NCBI GenBank assembly: GCA_026545225.1
Contig: CM048853.1
Coordinates: forward strand, 52,881,255-52,945,254
Source of the DNA: Cornus controversa
Taxonomy: Eukaryota; Streptophyta; Magnoliopsida; Cornales; Cornaceae
Direction: 5' to 3'
Length of the DNA: 64,000 bases
Part shown: piece after piece, positions 1 through 13,351 of the stretch
Numbering within the stretch: position 1 is the first letter of the stretch
Layout of the letters: each line of letters begins with the position of its first letter
The notes under the pieces: model-generated
Seen by the model: only the letters and a program-made list of their open reading frames with translations
The model's database searches: none
What the model was told of the DNA's origin: nothing
Made by a program: the position numbers and the translations under genes

Positions 1-599
1 TTATTTTATGGTATTGTTAAATTCCGTATAATTTCATACGCATTGTCATGTTTGTTTGTATGAGAATATAATAGAATAGACACACTGAATATCCTACTAT
101 ATATATATATATATATATATAGACAATGCTCCAATGAAAATTGTTGTTGCACTATAAAGTTTGTGTCTAAATTATATATTCTTCTTATTTTTAATTAGAA
201 AATTACAATAATTACTAAAAAGGAAAAATATTATTTTTTTTCTAAAAATAGAATTCTTACTAAAATATTTTTTTCTAAAAAAAAAATATTGACCAAGTAT
301 AGAGAGAGAAAGGGGAAGAGAGAGGGAGGTGGGATCGAAGAGATAGAAAGGGAAGAGAGAGAGAGAAGTGAGATCAGAGAGAGAGAGAGGATGGATAGAA
401 AAAAAAAACTTTAATTCACATTTTGTTTTATGGGTGGAAGATAAATTGAATATGAGTACCCATATTCAACTCATCTAACTCGCCAATTAATTGGTTTATA
501 TTTATCCAACCAGTTTATGATCCTTATAAAAAAATAAGTCACCCATATTTATTTTTAACTGGGCGGGTTGGCGAATTTGCACCCAATTTGCTACCCCTA
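1..599. mobile_element. Partial hAT-type MITE right end plus low-complexity DNA
   Basis: Positions 1-420 are AT-rich, with an (AT)n run near 100-120 and a GA-rich stretch at about 300-395. From about 420 the sequence turns into the terminal part of a hAT-like non-autonomous element. Its right end, read in reverse complement, is taggggtagcaaattgggt, which resembles the tagggatggcaa and taggggtgcaca ends of complete elements elsewhere in the window. The left end was not found, so it is either truncated or lies before the window. No gene is visible. Confidence 0.4.
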
Positions 600-734
600 C
601 CTAAAACCAAATTTTGTACCCGTATAATACAAGGACAAATCTCATAGGATGCTAGTATAATTTACAAAAACATTTTATACCGAAACTAAGCACGAGCATG
701 CATATAGGAAAATATAAAGACATAATATATCAAT

Positions 735-901
735 GAAACTGTTCACCTAATCACTCGTGTGGAAAGAATTTATCCACGAATTAAATCCTCACCGTTGGAT
801 ATAGAAACATAATCTGTCTTTTTAACCATCCAATGTGATCTGATGGTTAATACTTGAATTGTGTATACATTTTCTTGCATACAGGAGCAAGTGAACATTT
901 C
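735..901. repeat. Short inverted-repeat (MITE-like) element
   Basis: The left arm gaaactgttcacctaatcac and the reverse complement of the right arm, gaaatgttcacttgctcctg, pair imperfectly. The interior also folds back on itself (cctcaccgttggat against atccaatgtgatc). The size of about 170 bp suits a MITE. I found no convincing target-site duplication, so the family is unknown. Confidence 0.4.
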
Positions 902-2977
902 TTACTCCATTTAAGTTGCTATATAAAGATGTATATAAGTGAGTATATATAATTTTGTATACATGTATACAAGCACTTGTATATAGATATTGAACAATAC
1001 TTCCCTCCTCACATATTAGGAGTAACTTCTTACAGTTGTCATGACATGATATGATTGAACTATATTAGTGAATTTGGAATCAATTAGGTTCACATAAAAA
1101 AGTAATATTACTATTTTTATTTTGTTTTAATATTATAAAAAAAATACGTGATTCAATGATATCTCGATAGATCATTGGTAAGGAAGAGGTTTCTTCTCTT
1201 ACCATTCCCTTCTTATAAGTAAGGAGAGAAGTATTACACACATATATATATATATTATAGGTGTATGTATATGCACAATGTGTGTATTTATTTATTGTTT
1301 AAATTGAAAATGATTTTCAGGTTTTGCACAATGTTATTCATTCAAACAATTGGTAAAATATACCTTTCAAAAAAAAAAAATGGTAAAATATTGTCATTTT
1401 ACAAACAATAAAATACTTAAAATTATGGAATTAATATTATAAAAATATTTGACTTCAAAACAAATGAATTATATACACAAATTTTTTTAGAAGAACCATA
1501 GGCATTAAAGTCAAATGCCACTTTGTTTGGGACTAGAGTAGCATGTGGAAGACATTGAGAATTAGAGTTTTGGCTCTCCTCGTTGTGACGGTTTTACAGC
1601 TCTTCACGTTTTAATAGTTGTTCTAAGTGTTATTATATAATTCACTGTTCTCAAACTCTAATAACTCAGATACACTCCGTAATATATCATTGGCTAAGAT
1701 TATGTACATCCAACCTTAATTTTTTGAATTCCGAATTTCATAACGAAAGAAATTTCGTATACCGAGTTTTCCCTTTTATCTCTAATACATACAACTATGT
1801 AAATACTTTACCAATTAAGCTAGCTAATACCTTCAGCAATAAAATAAAATAAATTACTGCAACTTTGTTTTGATTTCATGGATATTTGGTGGGGCTATAT
1901 GTGATGCTATCATTATCTAAAAGATAAAATAAGACAAGTGAAGTCCAAAGCATCTCCAATGGTTTCTTGCTTTGACATCACATGTGAAACACGCAGGGTA
2001 CTTGGTAGTGTGAGGCTATTGAGTGTTTAACTTACCAGGAAGGGCATGGAATCATGGTGTTTGTAGCGTGAAACAAAGGTAATCTCCATATATATATATA
2101 TATATATATGGTGCATGAAAAGAATACTAACAACAATATAAAATAAAATTCAAAGAGAGCTTAAAGAGAAGGAACAAAAAGGAAACAGATTGTGTGGAAG
2201 AATGCAAACCAAAAGCAAAAAAGGTTGTGGGATAAGCTGTCTTCAATGCTGAAAATGAGTGAGGAGATTGATCCTTGTTTGGTTGCCGAGAAAATGGAGG
2301 AAAAGAGGGAAAACAATTGGAATATCTTTTTTGGCAACCAAACCTAGCTATAGTGTCTTCTGTGTTTATATCAGTAGTTATCTAATTTAGGGTTGCTAAG
2401 CTACTTCTTTTCTTTTTGTTGGAGGGTTTTGGAGTTACTCAAAGGTTAGGTTACTAGAAAATAGAATCTTCATGCATTGAAAATCAAGATTATTTTTCTT
2501 TCTTAATGGTGGTTAGGTTGCAACTTGTAATGACCATTTTATTAGGTTATTACAAGTGGCTTTATGTGGTAGCATTAAATGCAAGTGAAGCCATTTGACT
2601 ATTCTTCTCACTTACATGGTGGGCAATGTTAGTGGCAAAAATAGTAACATCATGACTTGCTTGATTTTTAACCAGTCCATCAACACTAAATACAATTAAC
2701 TGTTCTTATTCTTTTAATTTCTTTGGAAGATTATATGACTGGCTGTCAATGACCCAACCTTCCCACTATACATTTCTTCCCCCTGCAATGCACTAATGGG
2801 TGATTGTGGATTAAGCTTTTGGGTTTGATCAAGTTCTGCTTAGTAGAATCAAATTGAGCTCGACTCAGGCATTTATAGGACTTAAGATGAGTGGTCAGAT
2901 TTATGTAACTTTTTCTTCGTATGTAAAGAGATTGTTTTTTATTTTGAACTTCTTGTTTCTTATTTTGAACTTGTGAC
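902..2977. other. Intergenic, no gene seen
   Basis: AT-rich DNA with (AT)n runs near 1240 and 2090-2110. No open reading frame with coding character and no tRNA or rRNA were found. Confidence 0.5.
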
Positions 2978-3124
2978 TAGGTGCGGAGTTAGGAAAGACC
3001 AAGTGCTAATTTTTTTTTATTTGCACTTTATACTCATAATTTTATAAAATTTTAAAAATGCTCTCGTGCACAAATATGCTTTCACAAACGCTCTCTCTCA
3101 CGCAAGTTCATGGTTCTGTCACTG
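2978..3124. repeat. Short MITE of the 'cggagctagg' family, copy 1
   Basis: It starts taggtgcggagttaggaaag and ends near ggttctgtcactg. The core, ttatttgcactttatactc followed by ataattttataaaatt, is shared with the copies at 15324-15500 and, reversed, at about 33700-33815. No clear target duplication is visible here. Confidence 0.5.
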
Positions 3125-3366
3125 ACCTGCAATTCACAATAGAGTAACTTAATTGTTTCTCTAAGGCCGCCTCCGATTTTCACCTTTAGTAGATGTCTAT
3201 TTATCTCTCGAGATCTGACCATATACCTGATTTAACATTGAGCTAACTAGTACTTTGTAAGGATTAGAGAGAGAAATGGGCATTCAATTATTGAAGCATC
3301 TTTCCTTTCATAGTAATGTTTGAATCTGGTATTAAAACCAGTTAAAATATAACATATATATACTTA

Positions 3367-3422
<56 letters not shown>

Positions 3423-3919
3423 TATGCTATCAATTACTGATCTCACTAACTCTTACTGCTAGAGGAAAGGGCTTGGCTTTATTACATGTCTACTTTTGTT
3501 TCATACTGACATTGTTAGGTAAGTGTCTAGATGTGCAATATCACGATAATTGCATGCTACTTGCCTCATCCCTTCACATGCCAAACTCAGCCATGTCCCA
3601 TGTTGCTGCTATTCTTCCACTTGCAAACTATTGAGCTTCAAATTGAACTTGATTGGAATTTGCTGGTTGTCTACGGCTCCATGGAATTGGAGCTTTTTTA
3701 TTGACCAAGAACAAAATTTTCTCCAATTTTACAAATTTCAATTCCAAGACTCTAATTTCATGCAACCGAATATAGTATTAGTCCATTGAATAGCTTGAAC
3801 TTAAAGAAATTCACTAATAAGCTCAGATATAATTATAGTGAATGAGTAACTTCTACCCAATGTTATCAAGTCCAGCCCTCATTTCATCAGAGTAAACTTT
3901 TTTTTTGGTTCTTCTTTTG

Positions 3920-3961
<42 letters not shown>

Positions 3962-4820
3962 ATGTTCAATTTGAATTGCCAACTTGCTGATGAAAATTTT
4001 GGCTTTTTGAATGACTGAAATAGGTGTTGGGAGGTGGTGGGTTTGATAATTGTCCCTATAGCTGATTTAGGTCCATTTGATAATCACTATGTTCCTAGTA
4101 GTCTAACTATTCACCACATCACATTGCATACAAAACAATGAGTCATTTTACTAAACAAGATTCATTTTTATTTTAGTGTTCTTTATCTAATAATTAAGAT
4201 TTAAGGCAGAAGCTTCTCTAACTAAACTAAGAATATATTCCCTCTATCATTTTTAAAGATTTTCTTAATTTACTAACTGAATCATTCAGCAGAGAATCCA
4301 AGCTATTTTTCAAAGACTAATATTAACGCCAGAGTTAATAATGTCAAGGTTTTTCTAAGAAATTGTTATTACATCACAATTAATTTATGCTAGTTTATTC
4401 ATGATTTTGGATTAATTCTCCTGAGAAAGTGATAATGCCAAGGCTTTATCATAAAATTTTCTAGTCCCAATCACTTGAAGAAGTAGAGAAATTGTTGCAT
4501 ATATATATATATATATATATATATAATGAGAGAGTCACTGTGTAATCTTATGGTTCATAGCAAATCTGCTGTGGGACTCTCAAAAGTACTCAAACTCAAA
4601 CTCATAACAATTGTGAGGTTGCCCATATTAGAAGATTGGAAAACATTTTAGAAACCACTAAGTACTACTAATGATTTGAACATAACTTTAGACCAAGAGG
4701 TGATAGTGAGAAGTTTCTGTTCAATGATCATAATGATGATGATGTAGTGTTTGTTAGAAATTTTCAAGGAAAAAGAGTGATAGTAAAAAGATCACATTGT
4801 TGACTCATTCTTTTTTGGGT

Positions 4821-4851
<31 letters not shown>

Positions 4852-7199
4852 GTGTGTGTGAATTCATAAGCCTGCAAATGAAAGAAGATTGTTTTGTTTG
4901 TTTTCAAATGTTCCACAAGACCAAGAATAGCTTAGCCCTAACCCCACCACTTGACTTGGTGGTCAGAATGACAATGTGAAGTGGCACTCACTCTCACTCT
5001 CACTCTCAAACAAAAACCTCTTAGCCCTTCCTTTGGTTTCTTTCCCTAGCTTTTCAATCTTTTGAATATGGAAAAATGGACCGACCCACCGACTCATGAC
5101 CATCACACCACACCACCACCCCCCAACTATAAAGGCCAGCCAACCCAACCCAACCTGTCCTATCATTATTACTGTTCTTACAGTTTGGTAATGGTTTTTT
5201 TTTGGGTGATTAGATCAAGCATTAAAGGATGGTGTGGGATAAGAGGTAGATACATCATGGGATGTTGTTGAATACCCAAGAAAAAGCTTCTCTGGAAGGA
5301 AGAAGACTCATCCACTTTTGTAAATGAATATATATCTAACCAAATGCGGTTTTCAGTGGAAATATATATACACATATATAGATATTTATTTATATATGTA
5401 TAGAAAGACAATGGAAAAGTATCAAAGAAAGGGTGGTATATTCTAGCACTTAGTTGTTGTTACCCTTTATTTTTTAACCTTTCTTTTCATGTAGAAAGGA
5501 AGATGGGGGAGGAATCTTACTAAGCATTCTGGAGAGAATATTAGTATGATAATTTTGACCTCTAGGAAGGCATATTATCAATATGAAAGTTTTGAAATTA
5601 AAGTAATATATATTTTTTTATTTTCTAGAAATTGGAACGGGGATAACTAGAAAAAAGGATTATGTCTAAAAAATATTCAATCTGATACTGTTAGTATCTT
5701 AAGCGTTCGAAACACAGAAGCAACTTGTTCGCATGCAAAGATAAATCTACATAAAATAACGGAAGTCTAGTGTACTGAATTTGCCCTTTCAACCAAGTGA
5801 TTCTTAAACTTGGCACCAGTCACACTCTAATCATATGTAATATTGAATTTTTTTTCTTTCAAATAAGCTTTTAATTTCATCTCCCTTCCCTGAATGTAAT
5901 GCCAATGTTATAACAACTTGAGCAAATGTTAAAAAGTGAACAGTATCTAATGTTGGAATTTGCATCTTTACACTTTTATCATTGTACAAGCAATGTCTCT
6001 CTTATATTCTACCATCCCATCTGAATAAATATTTAAGGGCAAATAAAAAATAAATAAATAAACCCTAAAGTATACATTTTGTGCACATAAGACTCCTATA
6101 GTTCATTTAATGTACATAACATGGTTTAGCTGTGACACCAATCTATGATGTTAGCTCTAGTAAAATGACAACAGAATTGTCATGCTAGAGCTAGCTCTAC
6201 CCTTTGTTTGCTAGCTCTGCTTAAAGGCCCCTACTCTTGCCAGTATTCTACATAAATTTATTCTTATTATTTAAGGAAAATTATTGCACTCCTTGTCAAA
6301 TGGACCTGCTAAAAGTTTTAATTTTCAGATATATATATATATATATAATCTTCTAAATATTACATTTATTATGTATTAAATGAATATGACTTGAGTTTCC
6401 ATATATTTATACTGCTAAGCCTGCATGAGCCGGAGACTTCGGTCATGCCAAACCAAACAAACAATATTTCTTCAGTAAAACAAGGGATTTTGCACTTTCT
6501 ATCTGTTATCTTCTTCAGATTTCCCAACCATGAGAAAGAAAAGAAAACATTAATTGGTAAATTAAATGCAACCAGAGAGGATAATTTAGTCATTATTTAT
6601 TTAATCTCTCTCTCTCTCCTGTCTGAGCTGGGCATTCAGATCTGTGTAAGTAAAGCTTAGAACAGACAGAGACAGGGAAGAGAAAAGATGAGAGAGAAAA
6701 AGGAGAGATATAGCAGAGACACAGAGCAGATAAGAAAGAATTAGCTTCTTCTTCAACTCCACCAACTGTACAGTGCCACTGCTGACAGGTGGAAGTTACT
6801 TTTTTTTATTATAAAATAATATTATAACTCTAAAAAAACATTTAAAAAAAAAAAAAAAAAACAGAATTACATAAACAGCTTGAAAACTGTGAACACAAAC
6901 TATTAACCAATAAACACATTTCTATATAGATATGTGCATATATATATGATACGGGTTTGTAATTAAATGAAATAAATTGAATTAAATATCTCTTCTTTCT
7001 CTACTAATGGAAGTTCCAAGTCAGCTGTTGTTACAGTAACAGAGCATAATTCTTAGGGAATCAGTTACAGTAATATTATTATTATGAATGAGAGAATAAA
7101 GAAACCCATTTGACCCAATTGCCCAAAAAAACATACTGATATGGCTTTCAATCCATAGATATGAAAAATTACAAAACTTTTACATCTAATCCAAAGCAT
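3125..7199. other. Intergenic, downstream of the first zinc-finger gene
   Basis: No supported gene. It holds several microsatellites: (TA)n(CA)n at 3370-3423, (GA)n at 3924-3959, and (AT)n near 4500, 4820 and 6330. A C-rich patch with a ctataaagg box near 5130 could be a promoter, but no coding exon follows it. The bases just left of 7200 would be the 3' UTR of the minus-strand zinc-finger gene. Confidence 0.5.
3370..3423. repeat. Compound (TA)n(CA)n microsatellite
   Basis: An uninterrupted TA run passes directly into a CA run. It is likely to be length-polymorphic. Confidence 0.9.
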
Positions 7200-8294
7200 T
7201 CATTGCTTGATTGGGTTGAAAATTTCAGCATCAGAAACTGCAGAAAATTCTAGTTGACTAACACTATCATCATCAATTGGAGCAGGAAGATTAAGATCTA
7301 TTAAGTTCTCACCAAATTTAGCTAAAGGCTTAGCAGGAGGAGGAGGAGGACTTGCTGCTACTGAAGAAGAAGAAGTAACATGTGATCTCTTGTGCCCACC
7401 AAGTGCTTGCCCAGATGAGAACACTCTGTAACAAACAGGACATTCATGTATTTTCTCTTCCACTATTGTAGAACTACCTGCATTTCTTGTTTGGAACTTG
7501 GATGATGATGATGGTGGTTCTTGAATTGAAATACTATTGTTATTGTTGTTGAGTTTGATCTTCTTGTGACTAGCTCTGTGACCACCAAGTGCTTGATAAG
7601 ATTTGAACACTTTGTCACACGTTTCACATTTGTACTTCCCTCGAATCCGAGCCTTGTTATTATGCCTTTTCAAATCAGCCTCTGTTTGATGATCAGTTTG
7701 ATCATCTGTTTCTTGTTTTTCAGGCTCATCCCACTTGTCTCTCGATAACATAATCAAACAATAAGCAACATCTTCTTCTGGGGTGGTGTCTGAGATCGAA
7801 CTCACCGGTTCTTGCTCCGCCCAACTCGGCTCAATCGTGCCGAGTTTGATTGATTTGGTCCTTTTCGCTTTTGGGTTTCTCAATTTGTTGTCGTGGAAGT
7901 GATTGTGCTCTGTAATTCCCGATTTCCGAGTCCGTTTGGATCGTCTCTGAATCGGGTTCTTAGATGACTCGGTCTCGCTCTCTCCATCTTGAAGCACAAC
8001 AGACCCAGCATCAACTCCTCCTCCATAAGAGAAGTGAGGATCTACCCAGCGAATGCTCTTCTTTGGGTTCTCTCTCAACCCATAACCCAACTCTTTCTCT
8101 TGATCATTTTCTTCTTCCTCCTCCTCTGATGATGATGAAAAAGAAAAAGAAGAAGCTGACTCGGTGAGTTGATCACTGGGTTGTTCTGTTTTTGGAGGAA
8201 CATACAGATTCAACATGTGAGATCTCATATGCCCACCCAAAGCTCTACCATTTGCAAACCTCTTCGAGCAGAGCTTACACCTATATTTCTCCAT
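7200..8294 (-). CDS. C2H2 zinc-finger transcription factor, ZAT4/ZAT9-like
   Basis: A single-exon gene of about 364 residues, probably a nuclear sequence-specific repressor. The family start MEKYRC lies 19 codons inside the longest frame. I prefer it because related ZAT proteins begin with the first finger and the upstream 19 residues are low complexity. Three C2H2 fingers are visible: residues about 4-26 (NGRALGGHMRSH), 219-242 (SYQALGGHRASH) and 281-302 (SGQALGGHKRSH). The QALGGH core is the plant-specific DNA-contact motif; finger 1 has RALGGH. A Ser/Glu-rich acidic stretch follows finger 1, and basic clusters (RRSKRTRKSG, PKAKRTKS) between fingers 1 and 2 could be nuclear localisation signals. 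A DLNLPAP EAR motif near residue 331 would recruit TOPLESS-type co-repressors; that role is known for the family and inferred here. The exact orthologue is uncertain. Confidence 0.93.
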   Translation of the reverse strand: MEKYRCKLCSKRFANGRALGGHMRSHMLNLYVPPKTEQPSDQLTESASSFSFSSSSEEEEEENDQEKELGYGLRENPKKSIRWVDPHFSYGGGVDAGSVVLQDGESETESSKNPIQRRSKRTRKSGITEHNHFHDNKLRNPKAKRTKSIKLGTIEPSWAEQEPVSSISDTTPEEDVAYCLIMLSRDKWDEPEKQETDDQTDHQTEADLKRHNNKARIRGKYKCETCDKVFKSYQALGGHRASHKKIKLNNNNNSISIQEPPSSSSKFQTRNAGSSTIVEEKIHECPVCYRVFSSGQALGGHKRSHVTSSSSVAASPPPPPAKPLAKFGENLIDLNLPAPIDDDSVSQLEFSAVSDAEIFNPIKQ

Positions 8295-8530
8295 TATAGA
8301 GACACAACCAAAATGCTTTGTCTCTCTCTCTTCTTTCTTTCTTTCTATCACTGAGTACTTGTGCGTGAGAGACAGAGTTTTGTGTTAACTTCTCTCCCTT
8401 TCTTTCTTTGAGAGAGTTCTTGAGAAGTATAGAGAGAGTGGAAACTAAATGGAGTAGGTGACAAGCATTCCTCCACCAAGGCTAGAGATATATACAAATA
8501 TACAGAATATATATTTATATAAAATGTCAA
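8295..8530 (-). promoter_or_regulatory. Putative leader and core promoter of the ZAT4/9-like gene
   Basis: Read on the minus strand, a TATA-like ttttatataaatatat lies at about 8508-8524, roughly 215-230 bp before the preferred ATG. A leader rich in GA/CT runs follows (8330-8440). CT-rich leaders are common in plant transcription-factor genes. The start site is inferred, not shown. Frames upstream in this leader (8348-8642) look like low-complexity noise. Confidence 0.35.
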
Positions 8531-10470
8531 AAAATTGGATTTGGATTTCACTTTTTGGAGTAATTTTCTTTTTAAAGATGAAGAAAGCAATAAATAAGAA
8601 GTTAATTGAATCGTATGCATGAAGGGAGAAAGAGCGAGACATGTAACATGCGAGCTTTTGCCCGTTTCTATATTTATTTCACGCTTGATTTCTTATTCCT
8701 AAAATACCCTCTACTACTTAATTAAATATATAAATAAAAATAAATCGAATTTAAATTTATCTAAATTATAGTTTTAAGGCAAATTTAAAATGATCCGGAC
8801 CTCATATCATGTCAGATGAGCCGGACATAGTACGTTATTGGAATGTCCATCCAATAAAAATGCATCATTCGACATATCAATAACGTGATATGCTCGACTC
8901 TCCCAATATTCATTCTATGTCTATATTGAATTATAAATGAGAAATGAAATAAATTTTGTTTAACCTGATATACGATCCAATTGAATCCCGAGTCAGGATT
9001 TATTCAAACTATTCATGTATTATATTATCAAATATGAACTATGTTCATAAAATATGTTTGGATTTGAACTAAGATATAAATAATTAGATACTAATTATGA
9101 CATGAGGATATTAACATGAGCCCAATTTTACATAAATTCGCTCCATTCATACCATATTTATTTTCTCTCTTTCTTTTTTAACCCATATAAGTGGTGAAAC
9201 TTAATTTTTTTCTTTTACTTGGTTTTTCTTACCTTTTTTTTTTAATTAAAAACTTAATGGAAGGGCATTTTGGGACAAAAAAGAGTTTGCTAGAATCAAC
9301 CGGTGGATTGCTAGTGGAAGTCAAGAAAATTGCTAGGGTTTGTTGTAACGACGAAGCAGAATAGAATACCACGTGGACCGGAACACCAAAGAAGTCCTAT
9401 ACTATTAAATAAAAACCCTCACTTGATTAGAATCACCGGCTGTGACCATCAAGCATAAGAATAACAAATCAGAACCATTATTCACCGATTCACTGTCCAC
9501 TTGTCGTCAGTCACCACACAACACACAACACACAACACAAAGGTAAAACTAACTGTGCCTTTTGGTACAGTAACTGTAATTTACTCTAGTAAAGAATGTA
9601 ATCGTTTAATTAAAGATTTTGATTATCTTTTTGCTGGTGATATTAGTGCCAACTGTTGAGTGTTGAAGCTTTCTCATGCCATGTGGACATGTTTTGTCCC
9701 TTTACCTTTATTTTATGGTTTTTAGGATATATATATATATATATATATATATGAAGTACTTGAATGGAATGGAGACCAATTCAGAAGACCCATCAAAGTA
9801 GGAGTCCAAGAATTTCCATACGATTCTAAAAAGTGTGTGACGATGAAATTTCAACGTAGATATTGTATGGTTAGAATTGAAATACGCAATCAAATAAAAT
9901 TTAATGGGATCCTAATTTTACGAATTATACTTTCAATCTAGAGAATTTATGTGGTAGAATAAGGTTAATTGGGTAATAATAAATTTTTCTGATGTGGTCA
10001 AAATTACTTTTTGATCATGCCCAATATTAGACATATTTTATTTTGATTATGTTGTAATTGATTGATACAATTAAGTAAACTGATTTCAAAATGAAGCCTT
10101 TAATTTTGGATCTTTAGGTTGAAATTTCTATGAAAATGAAGGGTTGGGAAATTGAGTACGAAACTGACCTCCTTTGAGAATGGAGTTTTGTAGGGGAGTA
10201 AATGCCGTTTTGTGAGGGCAATGTAGACCAAGTCCTATGACTATCTATCCATCACCCACCTCGTGTTTCTATTCCAAGACTGCTTAATTTAGGTTGACAC
10301 ACTACCCAACATTTTGTTTCCTATTCACATTTTCGGCATCCTTAATCCCACCTTATTTTATGTCTCCTAATTTTAATTCTACTAAATGGAGGTCATAAAT
10401 ATTTTAGGACCCTACAATAGACATCACTTTATATTGATCACAAAAAGGACAACTACGAGGCTTTCGTCAT
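8531..10470. other. Intergenic, possible untranslated exon near 9400-9540
   Basis: No coding region. A GC-richer stretch at 9330-9540 has a TATA-like actattaaataaaaacc near 9400 and ends in a donor-like aaag/gtaaaac at about 9541. It could be the first exon of a non-coding or decayed gene, but nothing downstream supports that. An (AT)n run lies at 9727-9753. Confidence 0.35.
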
Positions 10471-10651
10471 GGAAAATACTAAACGTCATGAAATTTTATC
10501 ATGAATTACCTTCATGAATGATGTGACAAGTGATAATACCATTAACATTCCGTGTATGGGGAAAATCCCACCAATACTAACTTACCATTTAATTGCCATA
10601 TCATTCAAAATAAAAATTCATGAAATATTTTCATGACGTGTAGCATTGCTC
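10471..10651. mobile_element. Mutator-type MITE, acgtc family, with a duplicated end
   Basis: The ends are ggaaaatactaaacgtc and, reversed, gagcaatgctacacgtc. They match the better preserved copy at 58873-59083. The interior also matches that copy (taccattaacattccgtgtatgggg). About 50 bp of the left end, including the adjacent cgtcatgg, is repeated almost identically right after the element (10651-10702), so a partial second copy or local duplication is present. No clean 9-bp target duplication was found. Confidence 0.6.
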
Positions 10652-10736
10652 GTCATGGAAAATACTAAACGTCATGAAATTTTATCATGAATTGCCTTCA
10701 TCTTTGAAATATGAGAAGATACAACTAGGCTACATG

Positions 10737-11265
10737 CTACGAAATATAAATATGGATACGGGATACGAGTACGACATGATACGGCTACAGTGATATGACA
10801 AATTTTAAAAACCTAAGATACTGGTGCGAACAGGATATGACAATATAAAGATAATAAATTATATTTTTATATATGCAAAAAACGAGTTATTAACATTTCT
10901 TTATAAAATATTATCATTAACAAACAAAATAAGAGTTAATAGTCATTGTATAATTAACATGGATAAATTTTGTATTAAATCATGATATTTATCTCAACAC
11001 TTCTGTTTTAAATGAATTGTGAACTTTTCTTTACAATTATAATATGTTATTATTGTTGAAAAAATTACATTTTCATGTTCAAAACTTATTAAAAATATGT
11101 TTTCAAGTATCTGAGAAGTATTGAATATATGTTAGAAATAAAAAATATATTTTTTAAAATTATGAATACTTTTAGGAAGTATCAGACAAGTATCTGAGAG
11201 TATCCGAGGAGTATCGGTATCGGATACGAATACGTTACTCTTGTAGAAGTGTATGTGTTTTTTAG
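10737..11265. mobile_element. hAT-type MITE of the 'gatacgg' family, copy 1
   Basis: A 529-bp element whose two arms are built of short gatacgg/gtatcgg-like repeats around a very AT-rich core. The flanking 8-mers gctacatg (10729-10736) and gttacatg (11266-11273) match at 7 of 8 positions, as expected for an old hAT target duplication. The core from aaagataataaattatat onward is shared with the partial copy at 22026-22235. Related complete elements lie at 57078-57618 and 62069-62632. Confidence 0.6.
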
Positions 11266-12701
11266 GTTACATGTCTTGGTAGTTAGCAAACATCTTGATT
11301 TCGGGTATGAAAATGAAGCCCTTCTGAACTAATATAAATAAAATTATGATAGACATTGTGAAAGTTATTATGAAAATGAGGAATCGAATGACTCTCATTC
11401 TTTAAATTATGTTTTGTCGTTCAATAAATAGAGAGCGTGTTAGACTACTCATTCGGTACTAACTTTCGTATCTTTCTCATATAAATAGGATAGTAATGGA
11501 CTTAATTTCAATTTGTGTTTGTGTGTTACCAAATGTCCAAGAAAAGAGTTTTTTTTTTCTTCCTTTTTTGGTTGTAAATCCATCCAAATTGCCACAATGA
11601 GTGAGAGAAGGATGACAAGAGGGGGCATTTTTTCTCAAATGGTAGGATGGGCCAATAAGAAACTTTTTTGACAGATGGGTCTTGTTTATATCATAGTCCC
11701 ACACAGTTTAATTTACATCACATATGCATTAAAGACTTATCAAGATAGGTAGCTAATGCCAATCAATCAGTGCCAGAGTAAAAGGAAGCAATGCAATGAT
11801 GGGGTAGATCTTTTGGTAGTATTAATATTAATGTACCATCTAAATAAATCACCAAGGTTGATTCTAGGAGTAAATCTTTTAGTTTTACCATCTCTACAAG
11901 TAAAAGGTTTTTTTTTTTTCATTGGCAAGGAAAATTATTATTATTATTATTATTATTATTTTGATCAGGTAAGTAAAATTATTATTATTATTATTATTAT
12001 TTTGATTAGGTAAGTAGTTATGACCTTTATGCCGCTGAACGAGTTGGTCTTTAACTATTATATATATTTTTTTAAGTAAGTGATTTGAACTAGAAAATTT
12101 TTACCAAGACAGATTGACATTGAATTGCATGAATACATTGGATTTAGTACCACAAGTAATATTTAGGTAAGCCATCTATACAGAGAGTTGGCTTTCTTTA
12201 GCTGATTTCAAATGTTGAATTGAGGTTGAACTCCACATTTGAATTGAATTGTCTTTGTTCATTTTTATTTTTATTTTTATTTTGCAACAGAAGTTTCTGA
12301 ACAAGTTTCTAATTGACTTGTTTGACGAAGAAAATTTTCTGCGTCTAACAAATAAATTCCACAGAGAAAATGAATTTCACGAACTCATTATTTTGTTGAC
12401 GTGCCATTTTAGTCCATTCCATTGAAAATCTAGTTCTTAGACTAGCATCTGGCCTTAGATCCTCCAACAACTTGCAAAAAGGTTTAATTCATAAATACAG
12501 ACTCCGTGGTCTAGGGTGTATAAAAAATATATGCCCGAGGGAATAATATTGGGAGATGATTTATTTATTTATATATATATATATGGAGAGACTGTTTTAG
12601 GTGATTGTTTTCTCTTTGCATGTGGAGAGACTGTTTTAAATTTGAAATTCGAAACTTTTAAGTCGAAATAGAATAATTTTATGTTACGCTGAACCCATGC
12701 A
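11266..12701. other. Intergenic with a duplicated ATT microsatellite
   Basis: No gene. At 11931-12014 a unit of (ATT)n plus ttttgatcaggtaagta is present twice in tandem, about 50 bp apart. The rest is AT-rich unique-looking DNA. Confidence 0.5.
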
Positions 12702-13211
12702 TAGGGATGACAATTTAACCCGCTCCGATGGAGAACTGCTCTGTTCCACCTCATTGAAACCGGTTATGGAAGTGGCTAAATGATGTTGGGGATGAGAGGA
12801 AAAAACTGGCAAAGTTGCAGGGCGGGAATTGGGATAGGCATCCCGCCCTGTCCCGTTTATATTTTATATTTACTATATTACCCTTATATATATAATACGT
12901 ATACAAAATTACTCTTATATAGTTATATATATAAGATTTACTAGTTCAAATCTTATTAGCGGTGCACATGTAAATTACTAAGGACCTTATCACATAAGAG
13001 TAAAGATTAAAAAGAGTACAATTACAAAAGTAATCCTGTAAAAAAAAATCTTAAAAAAAAAAATATCCGCCCTGCTCCGTTTATGTCTGCTCCCCGTCCC
13101 GCCTTGCCCTGTTTATTAAATGAGGTGGGCGGGGATGGAGGAGCTTTTCTAAATGGGAACAGGGATGAGAAATGATACCCCCGTGTCATACTTGTTCTGT
13201 TGTCATCCCTA
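12702..13211. mobile_element. hAT-type MITE with tagggatgacaa ends
   Basis: A 510-bp element that begins tagggatgacaa and ends with its inverse, ttgtcatcccta. The flanking 8-mers cccatgca (12694-12701) and ctcatgca (13212-13219) match at 7 of 8 positions. The arms are GC-rich (gggcggga, cccgccctgtcccg) around an AT-rich centre. The MITE at 42510-43407 has the same type of ends. No transposase is encoded. Confidence 0.75.
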
Positions 13212-13257
13212 CTCATGCACCCTTCAAGTCATAATGATTTAGCCGTCGGTGGGTTTG

Positions 13258-13295
13258 GGTGTGTGTGTGTGTGTGTGTCTCTCTCTCTCTCTCTC

Positions 13296-13349
<54 letters not shown>
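13258..13349. repeat. Compound (GT)n(CT)n(TA)n microsatellite
   Basis: Three dinucleotide runs follow one another, ending in about 50 bp of TA. It starts about 45 bp beyond the right end of the hAT-type MITE. Confidence 0.9.
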
Positions 13350-13351
<2 letters not shown>
